From NCBI GenBank assembly GCA_030550585.1, contig JAUQPB010000001.1:738525-771149 (forward strand): a stretch of DNA of 32,625 nucleotides, written 5' to 3'. This document shows positions 15,021 through 22,895 of the stretch, one piece after another. This DNA comes from Thermoproteota archaeon (lineage in GTDB: Archaea; Thermoproteota; Thermoprotei_A; Sulfolobales; Ignisphaeraceae). The first letter of the stretch is position 1; each line of letters begins with the position of its first letter. The notes under the pieces were generated by a model, which worked only from the letters and a program-made list of their open reading frames with translations, did no database searches and was not told the DNA's origin. The position numbers and the translations under genes were made by a program.

Positions 15021-15713
15021 ATGGGTGATTTTTTGACTACTATTTATCTGAGAGGGCATATAATGGTTAAGAAAGAGTTTGCTGATCTTATATTGAGTGG
15101 GCTGAAGACTACTACGATTAGGCTTGGCAGGGTTGTGCCCAAGTCTAAGGAGGTTATTATTCATAGTGGTGGTAGGCCTGTTGCGAAGGCTGTTATAGAG
15201 GGTGTTGAGTATAAGAGGGTTGGGGAGCTTAGTGACGAGGATGCTAAGAGGGATGGCTATCAAAGTGTTGATGAGCTCATAAAGTCTTTGGAGAGGATAT
15301 ACAAGACCAAGATATCAAGCAACGACATTGTAACGATAATCAGGTTTAGGGTTGTGAAGAAGTTCAACGAGATAGACACAGACGATGTTTATCTGGGGCT
15401 TGAGCCCATAGACATTGCTAGGCTTGCCCACAGATATATATTTGATGAGCTTTCCGAAAAAGATAGGAGGATTGTGGAGGAGATGCTGAGGAGCAGAAGC
15501 ATAAGGACTGTTGCTATAAAGATGTTTGGGTCTCTCAACAAGAGGTGGATTGTCAGAAAAACCCTTAGAAAGTGTTTGGCGAAGTTGGTGTGGAAAGGCG
15601 TTATAAAAGTTGATGAGGATAGTCTCAGGAAACTGGCGGAGGTTTCGGGCTTTTGGAAAAGAGTTTATCTAGACTATGTGAAAAGCCGTAGAGGTGAAGA
15701 GGGCTCTACATAG
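15021..15713 (+). CDS. ASCH-domain protein with helical C-terminal domain
   Basis: Residues 1 to about 118 form an ASCH domain, a PUA-like fold thought to bind RNA: the N-terminus has RGHIMVKKEFADLILSGLKT then TTIRLGR, the strongest family signature, and DIVTIIRFRVV closes the barrel. Residues 119-230 are basic and helical (DRRIVEEMLRSRSIRTVAIK, LRKCLAKLVWKGVIKVDED) and look like a winged-helix or helix-turn-helix module. The start ATG fits a TATA box at about -27. An RNA- or DNA-binding regulator is a reasonable guess, but the target is unknown. Confidence 0.78.
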   Translation: MGDFLTTIYLRGHIMVKKEFADLILSGLKTTTIRLGRVVPKSKEVIIHSGGRPVAKAVIEGVEYKRVGELSDEDAKRDGYQSVDELIKSLERIYKTKISSNDIVTIIRFRVVKKFNEIDTDDVYLGLEPIDIARLAHRYIFDELSEKDRRIVEEMLRSRSIRTVAIKMFGSLNKRWIVRKTLRKCLAKLVWKGVIKVDEDSLRKLAEVSGFWKRVYLDYVKSRRGEEGST

Positions 15714-15718
15714 ATGTG

Positions 15719-16756
15719 CTAGAGTTTGATGACATTCTCCTTTCTGCTCATAACAATGTCGAATGCCACCTCAGCTGCTGCCTGCAGGTTGAAGCATAGT
15801 AGCATGAGTTTTTCGAAGAACGACTTCATCTTCAGATAGTCCTCTAAAGACTTGTACTTTGGTATGACGTCGGCCTCTAGACTGCTGACAAACTTTGTTG
15901 CCTCAGTTGCTAGATCAGCTGCTCTACTAGCTATCAACGGGTCTTGGCTTGTTATAGCCTGTAGTATCATGTCTATTGTGTAGTTTAGGTGTAGCTTCAT
16001 CTCCTCTAGCTTATCTCCAACAACCTCTCTAACAACATCTATCAACGCTGTTTTCTCGTTTAGAATCTGTGCTGCTTGGGCGAGGGAGTCCCCCACATCC
16101 TCCAAAGTCTTTATCAGCACTCTATACTCTGTTAGGAACTGGGAGGAGTTTTGCATGTTAAGTGCATATACATATCTTATGGCGAGGGCGTGAACCCTGT
16201 CCATCTCGAACTCCAGTTCTGTGATCTCCTTTAGATGGTCTGCCAAGCCACTTTTAATAGATGTTGTTAGATACTCTAGCATACTCTTTATAGTTGATGC
16301 CATTCTGCTTACAAGACTATCAATGCTGTACCTCTCTACATCGACAAAGTTCTGAATCACCACACCGTTTTTGGTTTGATCAATTATCTCAGCACCTATC
16401 AGCATCCTGACCATTGTTCTGATGCTACTCATTATATGTGGTGGTATGGAGTCACCCTCATACTCTATAACTATCTTGTCGTAGCCCACTATATACGAAG
16501 TGTACAACGCTCTCTGTATCAACTCCTCACTGGCATTTCTAGACAAAACTATTTTTATTTCCTTCTCCCTAGCCCTCCTCTCTGCAAGCTTCTGCGGAAC
16601 AACAACTAGAGAGCCATCGCTTCTAACCTCGAGGACAACAAGATCAGAGGGCTTCAAATCAACTGCTTTAACCCACTCGGAGGGAAGCGATATCATAAGC
16701 GTTGATTTTCCGAATCTCTGAACCTTTCTGGTTTCAACAATTTTTTGCATGCTCAT
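15719..16756 (-). CDS. AbrB-PhoU fusion, phosphate uptake regulator
   Basis: The 345-residue protein begins with a SpoVT/AbrB-type DNA-binding domain (residues about 1-55: KVQRFGKSTLMISLPSEWVK, with LVVLEVRSDGSLVVVPQ). Residues about 115-335 are helical and match PhoU, the family that senses or relays phosphate status (SMLEYLTTSIKSGLADHL, VGDSLAQAAQILNEKT). This fusion is common in archaea. It probably regulates phosphate transport genes, although none are nearby. It ends a few bases from the convergent ASCH gene and is preceded by a TATA-like box about 36 bases upstream. Confidence 0.88.
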   Translation of the reverse strand: MSMQKIVETRKVQRFGKSTLMISLPSEWVKAVDLKPSDLVVLEVRSDGSLVVVPQKLAERRAREKEIKIVLSRNASEELIQRALYTSYIVGYDKIVIEYEGDSIPPHIMSSIRTMVRMLIGAEIIDQTKNGVVIQNFVDVERYSIDSLVSRMASTIKSMLEYLTTSIKSGLADHLKEITELEFEMDRVHALAIRYVYALNMQNSSQFLTEYRVLIKTLEDVGDSLAQAAQILNEKTALIDVVREVVGDKLEEMKLHLNYTIDMILQAITSQDPLIASRAADLATEATKFVSSLEADVIPKYKSLEDYLKMKSFFEKLMLLCFNLQAAAEVAFDIVMSRKENVIKL

Positions 16757-16791
16757 AAATCTCTATACCACTAACCTACTTTGTTTAATCA

Positions 16792-16799
16792 GCTTAAAA
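16792..16799 (-). promoter_or_regulatory. TATA box for the AbrB-PhoU gene
   Basis: On the minus strand TTTTAAGC ends 36 bases before the ATG at 16756. Several other AT-rich boxes lie between 16800 and 16870, so the exact promoter is uncertain. Confidence 0.4.
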
Positions 16800-16951
16800 C
16801 TGTTTTTATACAATAATACACGGCCTTTAAAAATCTATTTTTGTAATCTAAAAACAGTTATCATTTGACCTAGCAAGTATATACAATTGGCATTAACACA
16901 AAATGTCTCTAATCAACAGGTATTGAATTAAAAAATGTGAATAGTATCTGC

Positions 16952-17575
16952 TTAGACCAGAGAAGGTGATGTGGCAGGAGCTGGTGCCGGAGCTGGGGCT
17001 CTCATCCTCTTGTTTATGCTATCGCCTAGCGCTACATACAGCAGTATCCAGCCTATGAAGCCTAGGATTTCCAAGAATATTGACAATATGAATAGTATGC
17101 CTGCCACCAGATACAGAGAGTTTTTCTCAAGATCATTCAGTTTTAGGCACATTATCAGCATACCGATATCGCCTAGTATCCCTAGTATAACGGCTACAAT
17201 GATTAAGAATACCCCAATGAAAACGATCAGAAGGGCCACCCCCACAAGCATCACTATAAAGCCCCAGAAAAAGCCTATGTAAATTAGTGTCGAAGCTGTT
17301 GAGAAGTCGGGGTTTATAGAGGCCAGTTTCCTCACACCCGGCAGAAACTTGCCCCACAACCCTATCAACGCTATTATAGCGCCTATTAAAAGAACGATGA
17401 TGATACCAATTAAAGCACCGATAATTGCTGTAAACCCTCCGGCGAAAACCGTTGTTACCAAGCTGAATATCACCGAAGCCAGTCCCACACCAATTAAAAT
17501 CCATGCTATGAACAGGTATAGTGCCCCCTCACGCATACTCTTATAGGCTTCGACATAAGGGTCTACACTACCCAA
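16952..17575 (-). CDS. DUF996 integral membrane protein
   Basis: The 207-residue product has about six membrane segments very rich in Ile, Leu, Val and Gly, arranged in pairs (ALYLFIAWILIGVGLASVIF, TAIIGALIGIIIVLLIGAII, LGFIGWILLYVALGDSINKR). This matches DUF996, an archaeal membrane family of unknown function. The C-terminus is a short Ala-Pro repeat (APAPAPAPATSP). The start is TTG at 17575 with GGTGG seven bases before it. The next gene upstream on the same strand, a DUF2283 protein, is 56 bases away. Confidence 0.8.
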   Translation of the reverse strand: MGSVDPYVEAYKSMREGALYLFIAWILIGVGLASVIFSLVTTVFAGGFTAIIGALIGIIIVLLIGAIIALIGLWGKFLPGVRKLASINPDFSTASTLIYIGFFWGFIVMLVGVALLIVFIGVFLIIVAVILGILGDIGMLIMCLKLNDLEKNSLYLVAGILFILSIFLEILGFIGWILLYVALGDSINKRMRAPAPAPAPATSPSLV

Positions 17576-17631
17576 ATCTGTCCACCTACCTTATCTTCTC
17601 CCTGGAGATATTTAAACTTTTGAGAGATTTG

Positions 17632-17853
17632 CTATTCCTGGACCAATTTTCCAATATCTTGGATCTCTATTTCGATTATCCTATTGTCTTTTATTCTAAC
17701 GACAATGTTGTTTTCTAGGAGTAGTGCCTTGTCGGCCTCTTCCTCGTCTATGATTATGTGGAGGGAGTCGGAGGCTCTATCGTATATTATCTTCGCTTTT
17801 TCAAGGTCTTTCAGATCTATTGTGTATATCTCCTCGCTACTCAATTTTCTCAC
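17632..17853 (-). CDS. DUF2283 protein
   Basis: This 73-residue protein has the DUF2283 pattern: KIIYDRASDSLHIIIDEEEA in the middle, then NIVVRIKDNRIIEIEIQDI, a small all-beta fold. The start is GTG at 17853. DUF2283 genes often lie in toxin-antitoxin-like pairs, but no nuclease gene is adjacent here. Its function is not known. It is on the same strand as the DUF996 gene downstream. Confidence 0.75.
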   Translation of the reverse strand: MRKLSSEEIYTIDLKDLEKAKIIYDRASDSLHIIIDEEEADKALLLENNIVVRIKDNRIIEIEIQDIGKLVQE

Positions 17854-17969
17854 AATGGTTTGATAGCCTTGTTATGGGAAAATATGTCTTTCTATATTCA
17901 TCAAATCATCTGTGCTTATAAGCTCTGTAAGCAAAGTAGGCTTAACCACGAAATCCGAGCTCGATTTGA

Positions 17970-18398
17970 ATGTCAAATCCCGAATCTGTAACAAAAATAA
18001 AGGATTTAAAACCAGGAATGGAAGGAATAACAACTGATGTAAGAGTTCTGGAGAGCTATGGCACAAGAACCATAGAGACAAAGGCTGGTATGAGAACACT
18101 TGGCGAATATCTTGTTGGCGACGACACTGGAAAGGTAAAGCTTGTTGTGTGGGGTCAAAAAGCGTCATCTCTAAATGTTGGCGATGTTGTGGAGATAAAG
18201 AATGCTTGGGTCACCTCATTCAAGGGAGAGGTTCAGCTAAATGCAGGTAAGAACAGCGAGTTTTCAAAGCTAAACGACGATGCGGTTCCAGCAGCTGATC
18301 AAATTCCGGATGAGATGCCTAAGGCGGAGGGTGGGGCAGCCCCGTCGAGACCTAGATACAGCAGAGGATTTAGAGGGAGAGGAAGGGGAAGAAGGTGA
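17970..18398 (+). CDS. ssb: single-stranded DNA-binding protein, single OB fold
   Basis: The 142-residue protein is the crenarchaeal SSB type. One OB fold covers about residues 8-105 (KIKDLKPGMEGITTDVRVLE, LGEYLVGDDTGKVKLVVWG, VGDVVEIKNAWVTSFKGEVQ, LNAGKNSEFSKL). A flexible tail follows, ending RYSRGFRGRGRGRR, which is basic and RG-rich. It binds single-stranded DNA in replication and repair. In the Sulfolobus protein the tail ends in acidic residues; here it does not. A TATA-like GCTTATAAG lies about 45 bases upstream. The PqqD-like gene overlaps its stop. Confidence 0.88.
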   Translation: MSNPESVTKIKDLKPGMEGITTDVRVLESYGTRTIETKAGMRTLGEYLVGDDTGKVKLVVWGQKASSLNVGDVVEIKNAWVTSFKGEVQLNAGKNSEFSKLNDDAVPAADQIPDEMPKAEGGAAPSRPRYSRGFRGRGRGRR

Positions 18399-18712
18399 AC
18401 AAAATGGCGGAGAACCAGCCACAACAACCGCAACGCCCAAGATGGAACGAGGTCTATAGAAAGAGAGGGACAGAGGTAGGGATAGACAAAGGAGACTTTG
18501 TTGTTGCTGTTGACGAGGAAAAGGCATATGCATTAGCACCTGCAGTATACTATGTTTGGAATATGTGCGATGGGGAGACAACTATAGGCAAAATTGTGGA
18601 GAGTCTTGCCGACGCCATTCAAGAGGATATCGACATGGACACTCTATACAATGCTGTTACAGATATCATCGATAAACTAGTTGAAGTACACCTGCTTGAG
18701 AAGGTGTCGTAG
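18395..18712 (+). CDS. PqqD-like protein
   Basis: The 105-residue product has a Gln/Pro/Arg-rich start and a PqqD-like domain from about residue 25 on: GDFVVAVDEEKAYALAPAVY, then YVWNMCDGETTIGKIVESLA and a last helix. PqqD-like domains are the recognition elements of peptide-modifying systems and bind leader peptides. No modifying enzyme or precursor peptide is adjacent, so its partner is unknown. Its GTG overlaps the SSB stop (GTGA), and an in-frame ATG lies three codons later. The coupling to ssb suggests a joint role or at least co-expression. Confidence 0.78.
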   Translation: MNKMAENQPQQPQRPRWNEVYRKRGTEVGIDKGDFVVAVDEEKAYALAPAVYYVWNMCDGETTIGKIVESLADAIQEDIDMDTLYNAVTDIIDKLVEVHLLEKVS

Positions 18713-18752
18713 AGACCCTAAACCTGTTGCCTATCAAACAACAAAGCTTTTT

Positions 18753-19550
18753 TTATCTCGATAACCTTGCTTGGTAAAGCGCAGACCTGGGATCGTCAGA
18801 TCTTCTCGCATATCCACATAGTAGTGTGAGCACGTAGAGCAGATCTCCAAAGCCTCTAACCTCATAGAATGTGGCTATATACCCCTCGCCAAATCCATAT
18901 AGTATCGAGTCCCCGTTGCCCAGCACCACAAGCTCGTTGAGGTAGACTGCAAGACTAGGCTCTATCCGAGGCTTAGCATACAACACATCTACGTTTTCAT
19001 ACCCCAACCTAATGTTGAAGCCCTTTGCCAGGTAGAAGAACAGAGTCTCCTTGACAGCAATCTTCGCGGCACCCCTGTAGGAGGTATTGTATTGTGTGGC
19101 CTCGGCCACACCCCCATCGCCAAGCTCTCTAACGCCTTCTTCATCAAGGTTTTCCCCAAAGCATATATGCGCTACACCGACCTGTTCATCAAGGTCTATG
19201 TCGATTCCGAGTTGTCTAGCCCTCTGGCTACACAACCCAGTTTTTGCATATGGGATCAAAACCCTTGTGTCAACCCAAAACGTTTCTGCAACTTCGTAAT
19301 AGTGTTGAAATGGTGTGTCAAAGCCTTTGCCACATATTATCGCAGATCCCGGTGCTAGCGATAGTCTTCTTTTGACGCCACCAAATATAGTTGTTATGGT
19401 GAAGGGCTCTACAGCTATGTGAACAGGGGTTTCGTGAGCCAATCTAAAAAGCTGTTTGACGTAGCCCACAAAATTCTCTTCGATGCCACTTCTAGAATCT
19501 ATTGCTATGCAACCCTCGACCACCTTCAAAATGGCCCACCATCTAAACAC
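18753..19550 (-). CDS. conserved-looking protein of unknown function, 265 aa
   Basis: I do not recognise this protein. It looks soluble and mixed alpha/beta, with features such as TTIFGGVKRRLSLAPGSAII then CGKGFDTPF near residues 53-79, EVAETFWVDTRVLIPYAKTG, EQVGVAHICFGENLDEEGVR and YLNELVVLGNGDSILYGFGE near the end. Several cysteines are spread through it. Codon use and length look normal for this chromosome. The gene is convergent with the PqqD-like gene and divergent from spt4, sharing one AT-rich promoter. Its message would start at the ATG, without a leader. Confidence 0.7.
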   Translation of the reverse strand: MFRWWAILKVVEGCIAIDSRSGIEENFVGYVKQLFRLAHETPVHIAVEPFTITTIFGGVKRRLSLAPGSAIICGKGFDTPFQHYYEVAETFWVDTRVLIPYAKTGLCSQRARQLGIDIDLDEQVGVAHICFGENLDEEGVRELGDGGVAEATQYNTSYRGAAKIAVKETLFFYLAKGFNIRLGYENVDVLYAKPRIEPSLAVYLNELVVLGNGDSILYGFGEGYIATFYEVRGFGDLLYVLTLLCGYARRSDDPRSALYQARLSR

Positions 19551-19574
19551 AAAAATACATTAACTTCTAACAAC

Positions 19575-19583
19575 ATTTTAAAT
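19575..19583. promoter_or_regulatory. shared TATA box between the unknown gene and spt4
   Basis: ATTTTAAAT is nearly symmetrical. It lies 25 bases before the minus-strand ATG at 19550 and about 48 bases before the TTG of spt4 at 19631, so one box may serve both divergent transcripts. Confidence 0.5.
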
Positions 19584-19630
19584 AGTGCTAGTGTGAGTCT
19601 AGAATAGGTTCCAGTGGTGGTGATAAGCAG

Positions 19631-19843
19631 TTGTCTAAAAGGCCTTCCAAAGCCTTCAAAGCATGTATAAAATGCAAGGCGCTTGTCCCAGCAGATACAG
19701 AGACATGCCCTGTCTGCGGATCGAAGGAGTTTTCAACTGAGTGGAGTGGGGTTGTGATTGTCCTAGACCCCGAGAAGTCTATGGTAGCAAAGCTTTTAGG
19801 TATAAAAACCCCGGGGAGATATGCTATAAAGGTTGGCGCTTGA
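19631..19843 (+). CDS. spt4: transcription elongation factor Spt4 (RpoE'')
   Basis: This 70-residue zinc protein is archaeal Spt4, partner of Spt5, which clamps onto RNA polymerase and makes elongation processive. The zinc knuckle is visible as CIKC (12-15) and CPVCG (27-31), and the motif TEWSGVVIVLDPEKS follows, as in the family. The start is TTG at 19631. It heads a plus-strand run with rps24e, rps27ae, kae1 and bud32, an order well known in archaea. Confidence 0.92.
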   Translation: MSKRPSKAFKACIKCKALVPADTETCPVCGSKEFSTEWSGVVIVLDPEKSMVAKLLGIKTPGRYAIKVGA

Positions 19844-19854
19844 TGGTGTGAAAA

Positions 19855-20193
19855 ATGAGTGGTGTTAAACTGGGGCATGCGGGTAAAACAATCAAGGTCA
19901 GCGACGATCTCTCCGTAACCGTGGTTAGAGAGGCTGAGAACAAGCTGTTGTCTAGGATTGAGGTTGAGCTGTATCTAGATCACATAACGAGGGGCACGCC
20001 ATCGAGGAAAGAAATACAGAAGATACTGTCGTCGATATATGGGGCTTCAGAGGATAGCATAATAGTGAAGAGGATATTGTCTGAGTATGGGAGGGGAAGC
20101 TCCAAGGTGCACGCTCATATATACCTCGACAAAAATGTTATGAGGGTTGTAGAGCCGAAATATATGCTTAAAAGGGTTGGGCTAGAGAGCTAA
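19855..20193 (+). CDS. rps24e: ribosomal protein eS24
   Basis: The 112-residue protein matches eS24 of the small ribosomal subunit: LLSRIEVELYLDHITRGTPS then RKEIQKILSSIYG and the DSIIVKRILSEYGRGSSKVH motif. Length is normal. It lies 11 bases after spt4 and 13 bases before rps27ae in one run of ribosomal and elongation genes. Confidence 0.94.
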   Translation: MSGVKLGHAGKTIKVSDDLSVTVVREAENKLLSRIEVELYLDHITRGTPSRKEIQKILSSIYGASEDSIIVKRILSEYGRGSSKVHAHIYLDKNVMRVVEPKYMLKRVGLES

Positions 20194-20206
20194 CAGGCAA
20201 TGGGGT

Positions 20207-20404
20207 GTGGGCAGATTGGCTGAAAAAACAAAGAGGTTTAGATCGCAACTCTACGAATACGACTATAAAGCGGGGACGATAAAGCTTAAGAACAGGCTCT
20301 GCCCAAGATGCGGCTCGGTAATGGCTTTTCACAGAGTTGGCAAGCCGAGGTGGCACTGCGGAAAATGCAACTACACTATATTTGTTGAGGAAAGGAAAAA
20401 GTGA
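20207..20404 (+). CDS. rps27ae: ribosomal protein eS27-type (S27ae)
   Basis: The 65-residue protein has the S27ae zinc ribbon CPRCGSVMAFHRVGKP then WHCGKCNY, four cysteines in two pairs, after a basic N-terminus RLAEKTKRFRSQLYEYDYKA. It is part of the small ribosomal subunit. The start is GTG at 20207. Its TGA overlaps the GTG start of kae1. Confidence 0.94.
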   Translation: MGRLAEKTKRFRSQLYEYDYKAGTIKLKNRLCPRCGSVMAFHRVGKPRWHCGKCNYTIFVEERKK

Positions 20405-21405
20405 TTGTTGTTGGCATAGAGTCTTCTGCACACACATTTGGTGTTGGAATAGTTACAGACGGCGATGAAGCCAATTTTATTTTGGCTGATGAGCGGGTAC
20501 AGTACATACCGAAGCATGGTGGGATACACCCAAGAGAGTCGTCTAGGTTTCTCGCGGAGAAGGGCCCACAGATACTGAGAAACGCCTTTGCAAAATCGTC
20601 TATAGACCCCCGCAGAATAGATGCTGTGGCAGTTGCTCTCGGCCCCGGCCTAGGGCCCTGTCTAAGGGTTGGCGCAACAGTTGCTAGAACCCTCTCCGCC
20701 TATTTGAACAAGCCTCTGGTTCCAGTAAACCATGCTGTGGCGCATGTTGAGATAGGCTCTAAGCTGACTGGGCTAAAAGACCCTGTGACAGTCTATTTGT
20801 CTGGTGGGAACACAGCTGTTATAGCATATATCGATAGGAGGTACAGGGTTTTTGGAGAGACTCTCGACATAGCTTTGGGGAATCTTCTAGACACCTTCGC
20901 TAGAGAGGTTGGCCTAGGCCCACCCTATGTGGTTGGTGGGATGCATGTTGTTGACAGGTGTGCTGAGGGTGGGAAGAGGATACTGCCCGACTTCCCCTAC
21001 GTAGTCAAAGGCCAGGACATGGCGTTCTCAGGGCTGCTCACAGCCTCTCTCAGAGCATATAGAAAGGGGGTCGACCTAAACGATATATGTCTAACCCTAC
21101 GCGAAATCGCGTACAACAGCGTCTTGGAGGTGTCCGCAAGGTGCTTGATGCACACAAAGAAGAGGGAGATAATGCTTGTTGGCGGCGTTGCTGCAAGCCC
21201 TATACTAAGAGAGAAGTTTGCTGAAATGGCCAAGATCTACGGGGCTTCAGTAGGTGTTGTACCACCGCAGTACGCTGTTGACAACGGTGTTATGATAGCG
21301 TGGACAGGTCTTCTCAGCTACAAAGCTGGAGTTGTAACAGATCTGAGATCAGCTATTGTCAGACAGAGATGGAGGATAGACGAGGTTGAGATCCCGTGGA
21401 GATAG
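20401..21405 (+). CDS. kae1: KEOPS subunit Kae1, tRNA t6A synthase
   Basis: The 334-residue protein is Kae1/TsaD, which transfers threonylcarbamoyl from its adenylate to A37 of ANN-decoding tRNAs. The start GIESSAH, the metal-binding H111 and H115 in NHAVAHVE, VYLSGGNTAVIAY near residue 130, and the C-terminal AVDNGVMIAWTG are all present. It starts at GTG overlapping the rps27ae stop, and bud32 starts inside its last codons. Many euryarchaea fuse kae1 and bud32; here they are separate overlapping genes. Confidence 0.95.
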   Translation: MIVVGIESSAHTFGVGIVTDGDEANFILADERVQYIPKHGGIHPRESSRFLAEKGPQILRNAFAKSSIDPRRIDAVAVALGPGLGPCLRVGATVARTLSAYLNKPLVPVNHAVAHVEIGSKLTGLKDPVTVYLSGGNTAVIAYIDRRYRVFGETLDIALGNLLDTFAREVGLGPPYVVGGMHVVDRCAEGGKRILPDFPYVVKGQDMAFSGLLTASLRAYRKGVDLNDICLTLREIAYNSVLEVSARCLMHTKKREIMLVGGVAASPILREKFAEMAKIYGASVGVVPPQYAVDNGVMIAWTGLLSYKAGVVTDLRSAIVRQRWRIDEVEIPWR

Positions 21406-22151
21406 AGCTCCCAGAGATAGTTAGGGAGATGCTCGGCGAGGAATACGTTGTTGTCAGCAGAAGTGGTATCAGCATTGGCAAGATGCTAGACTCTGTGGAG
21501 CTGCTTTCAATGGGGGCAGAGGCATACATATTCAAAGCGAAGTTTATGGGGGTAGACGCAATAGTTAAGTGGAGGTTTCCAAAGCCATATATGCCAAAGG
21601 AGCTGGACAACCAGTTGAGGAGGTATAGAACAGAGTTAGAGGCTAAGATAATCTGGAAAGCGCTTTCAATAGGTGTTAAAGTTCCGATACCCCTTTTCAC
21701 AGACCTCGAAGACTGTCTAATCATAATGACCTATGTAAATGGCGAGAACCTCAGAGATGTTGTTGGGGTCATAGACAATGAAAAGCTGTGCAACTTGACG
21801 AGAACAGTAGGCTTCTACACAGGGGTTTTGCACAAAAACAACATTGTCCACGGAGATCTGACAACAAGCAATGTGATTGTGGATAGAGACGATGTTTACA
21901 TCATAGACTTTGGGCTCTCCACAATCTCTAAAAGGGTTGAGGACAAGGCCATAGACATACACATATTCTTCAGATCTGTGGAGAGTGCCCACAGCAGGTT
22001 TGAGGAGCTTATGAAAAGGTGTTTTGTTGACGGATATAAAGACGCTGTTGGAGAGGATGCTGCAAACAGGGTTTTGAAGACTGTGAGGAATATTCGGCTG
22101 AGGGGGAGATACATAGCCGAGAGGAAGCTGAGGAGCGAGTGGATCCTATAA
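21396..22151 (+). CDS. bud32: KEOPS subunit Bud32, kinase/ATPase
   Basis: The 251-residue protein is a small atypical kinase of the KEOPS complex that activates Kae1. It has the ATP-binding lysine in AIVKWRFPK (K58), the catalytic loop HGDLTTSN (152-159) and the metal-binding DFG (171-173), followed by IRLRGRYIAERKLRSEWIL near the end. A family-typical Gly-rich loop is lacking (SMGAEAYIF). The GTG start overlaps kae1 by 10 bases, which ties the two subunits together in translation. Confidence 0.94.
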   Translation: MEIELPEIVREMLGEEYVVVSRSGISIGKMLDSVELLSMGAEAYIFKAKFMGVDAIVKWRFPKPYMPKELDNQLRRYRTELEAKIIWKALSIGVKVPIPLFTDLEDCLIIMTYVNGENLRDVVGVIDNEKLCNLTRTVGFYTGVLHKNNIVHGDLTTSNVIVDRDDVYIIDFGLSTISKRVEDKAIDIHIFFRSVESAHSRFEELMKRCFVDGYKDAVGEDAANRVLKTVRNIRLRGRYIAERKLRSEWIL

Positions 22152-22229
22152 CTCTGCATACTCTAGAAACCGTTGAGACAAACCCTTTTAAGCAACAGCA
22201 GTTGTTGTTCTGTACTTGGGCCTGCATCA

Positions 22230-22805
22230 ATGGAGATATTTTTCGCGACAAACAATATGAATAAGGTTAGAGAGGCTGAGGCAGTCCTAAGAGACTTTGG
22301 AATAAAGGTTGTGCCTGTAAACGTTAAGAAGATCGAGATTCAGCACGACTCTCTAGAGGAGATAGCGAAATACGCTGCGAGAATCGCCTATACAGAGCTT
22401 GGAAAACCTGTTGTTGTAGAAGACTCTGGCCTCTTCATAGACTCTCTAAACGGGTTTCCAGGCCCATACAGTAGCTATGTGTATAAAACCATTGGTTTGA
22501 GGGGGGTGCTAAAACTTCTAGAAGACTATAGAGAGATTGAGCTCAGAAGAGCGAGGTTCGTAGCAGTAGTAGCCCTAGCCCTCTCAGAAAGCGACATAAA
22601 GGTGTTTAGAGGGGTTGCAGAGGGGTTCATAGCATTCGAGATAAGGGGCTGCAAAGGCTTTGGCTACGACCCGATATTCATACCCATGGGATCCACCAAA
22701 ACCTTTGCCGAAATGGATGTAGAGGAAAAGGGGCTCTATTCGCATAGAGGCAAAGCGTTTAGAGAGCTTGGCGAGTGGCTGCACAGGATGCAGCAGAGGA
22801 GATAG
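22230..22805 (+). CDS. XTP/dITP diphosphatase (HAM1)
   Basis: This 191-residue enzyme removes non-canonical purine triphosphates. HAM1 motifs are clear: FATNNMNKVREAE at the start, VVVEDSGLFIDSLNGFPGPY, GCKGFGYDPIFIP and YSHRGKAFRELGEW. I chose ATG at 22230, since the longer frame from 22173 adds residues unlike the family and a TATA-like CCTTTTAAGC at about 22184 would place the transcript start just before this ATG. Confidence 0.92.
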   Translation: MEIFFATNNMNKVREAEAVLRDFGIKVVPVNVKKIEIQHDSLEEIAKYAARIAYTELGKPVVVEDSGLFIDSLNGFPGPYSSYVYKTIGLRGVLKLLEDYREIELRRARFVAVVALALSESDIKVFRGVAEGFIAFEIRGCKGFGYDPIFIPMGSTKTFAEMDVEEKGLYSHRGKAFRELGEWLHRMQQRR

Positions 22806-22895
22806 GTAAAGCCCGCAAATTGACTTATGAAAATTTATAAGTGTGTGGTGGCCGTATCTATAGAAGAATAGCGTATTGCATTGTGTGAATAGCTT

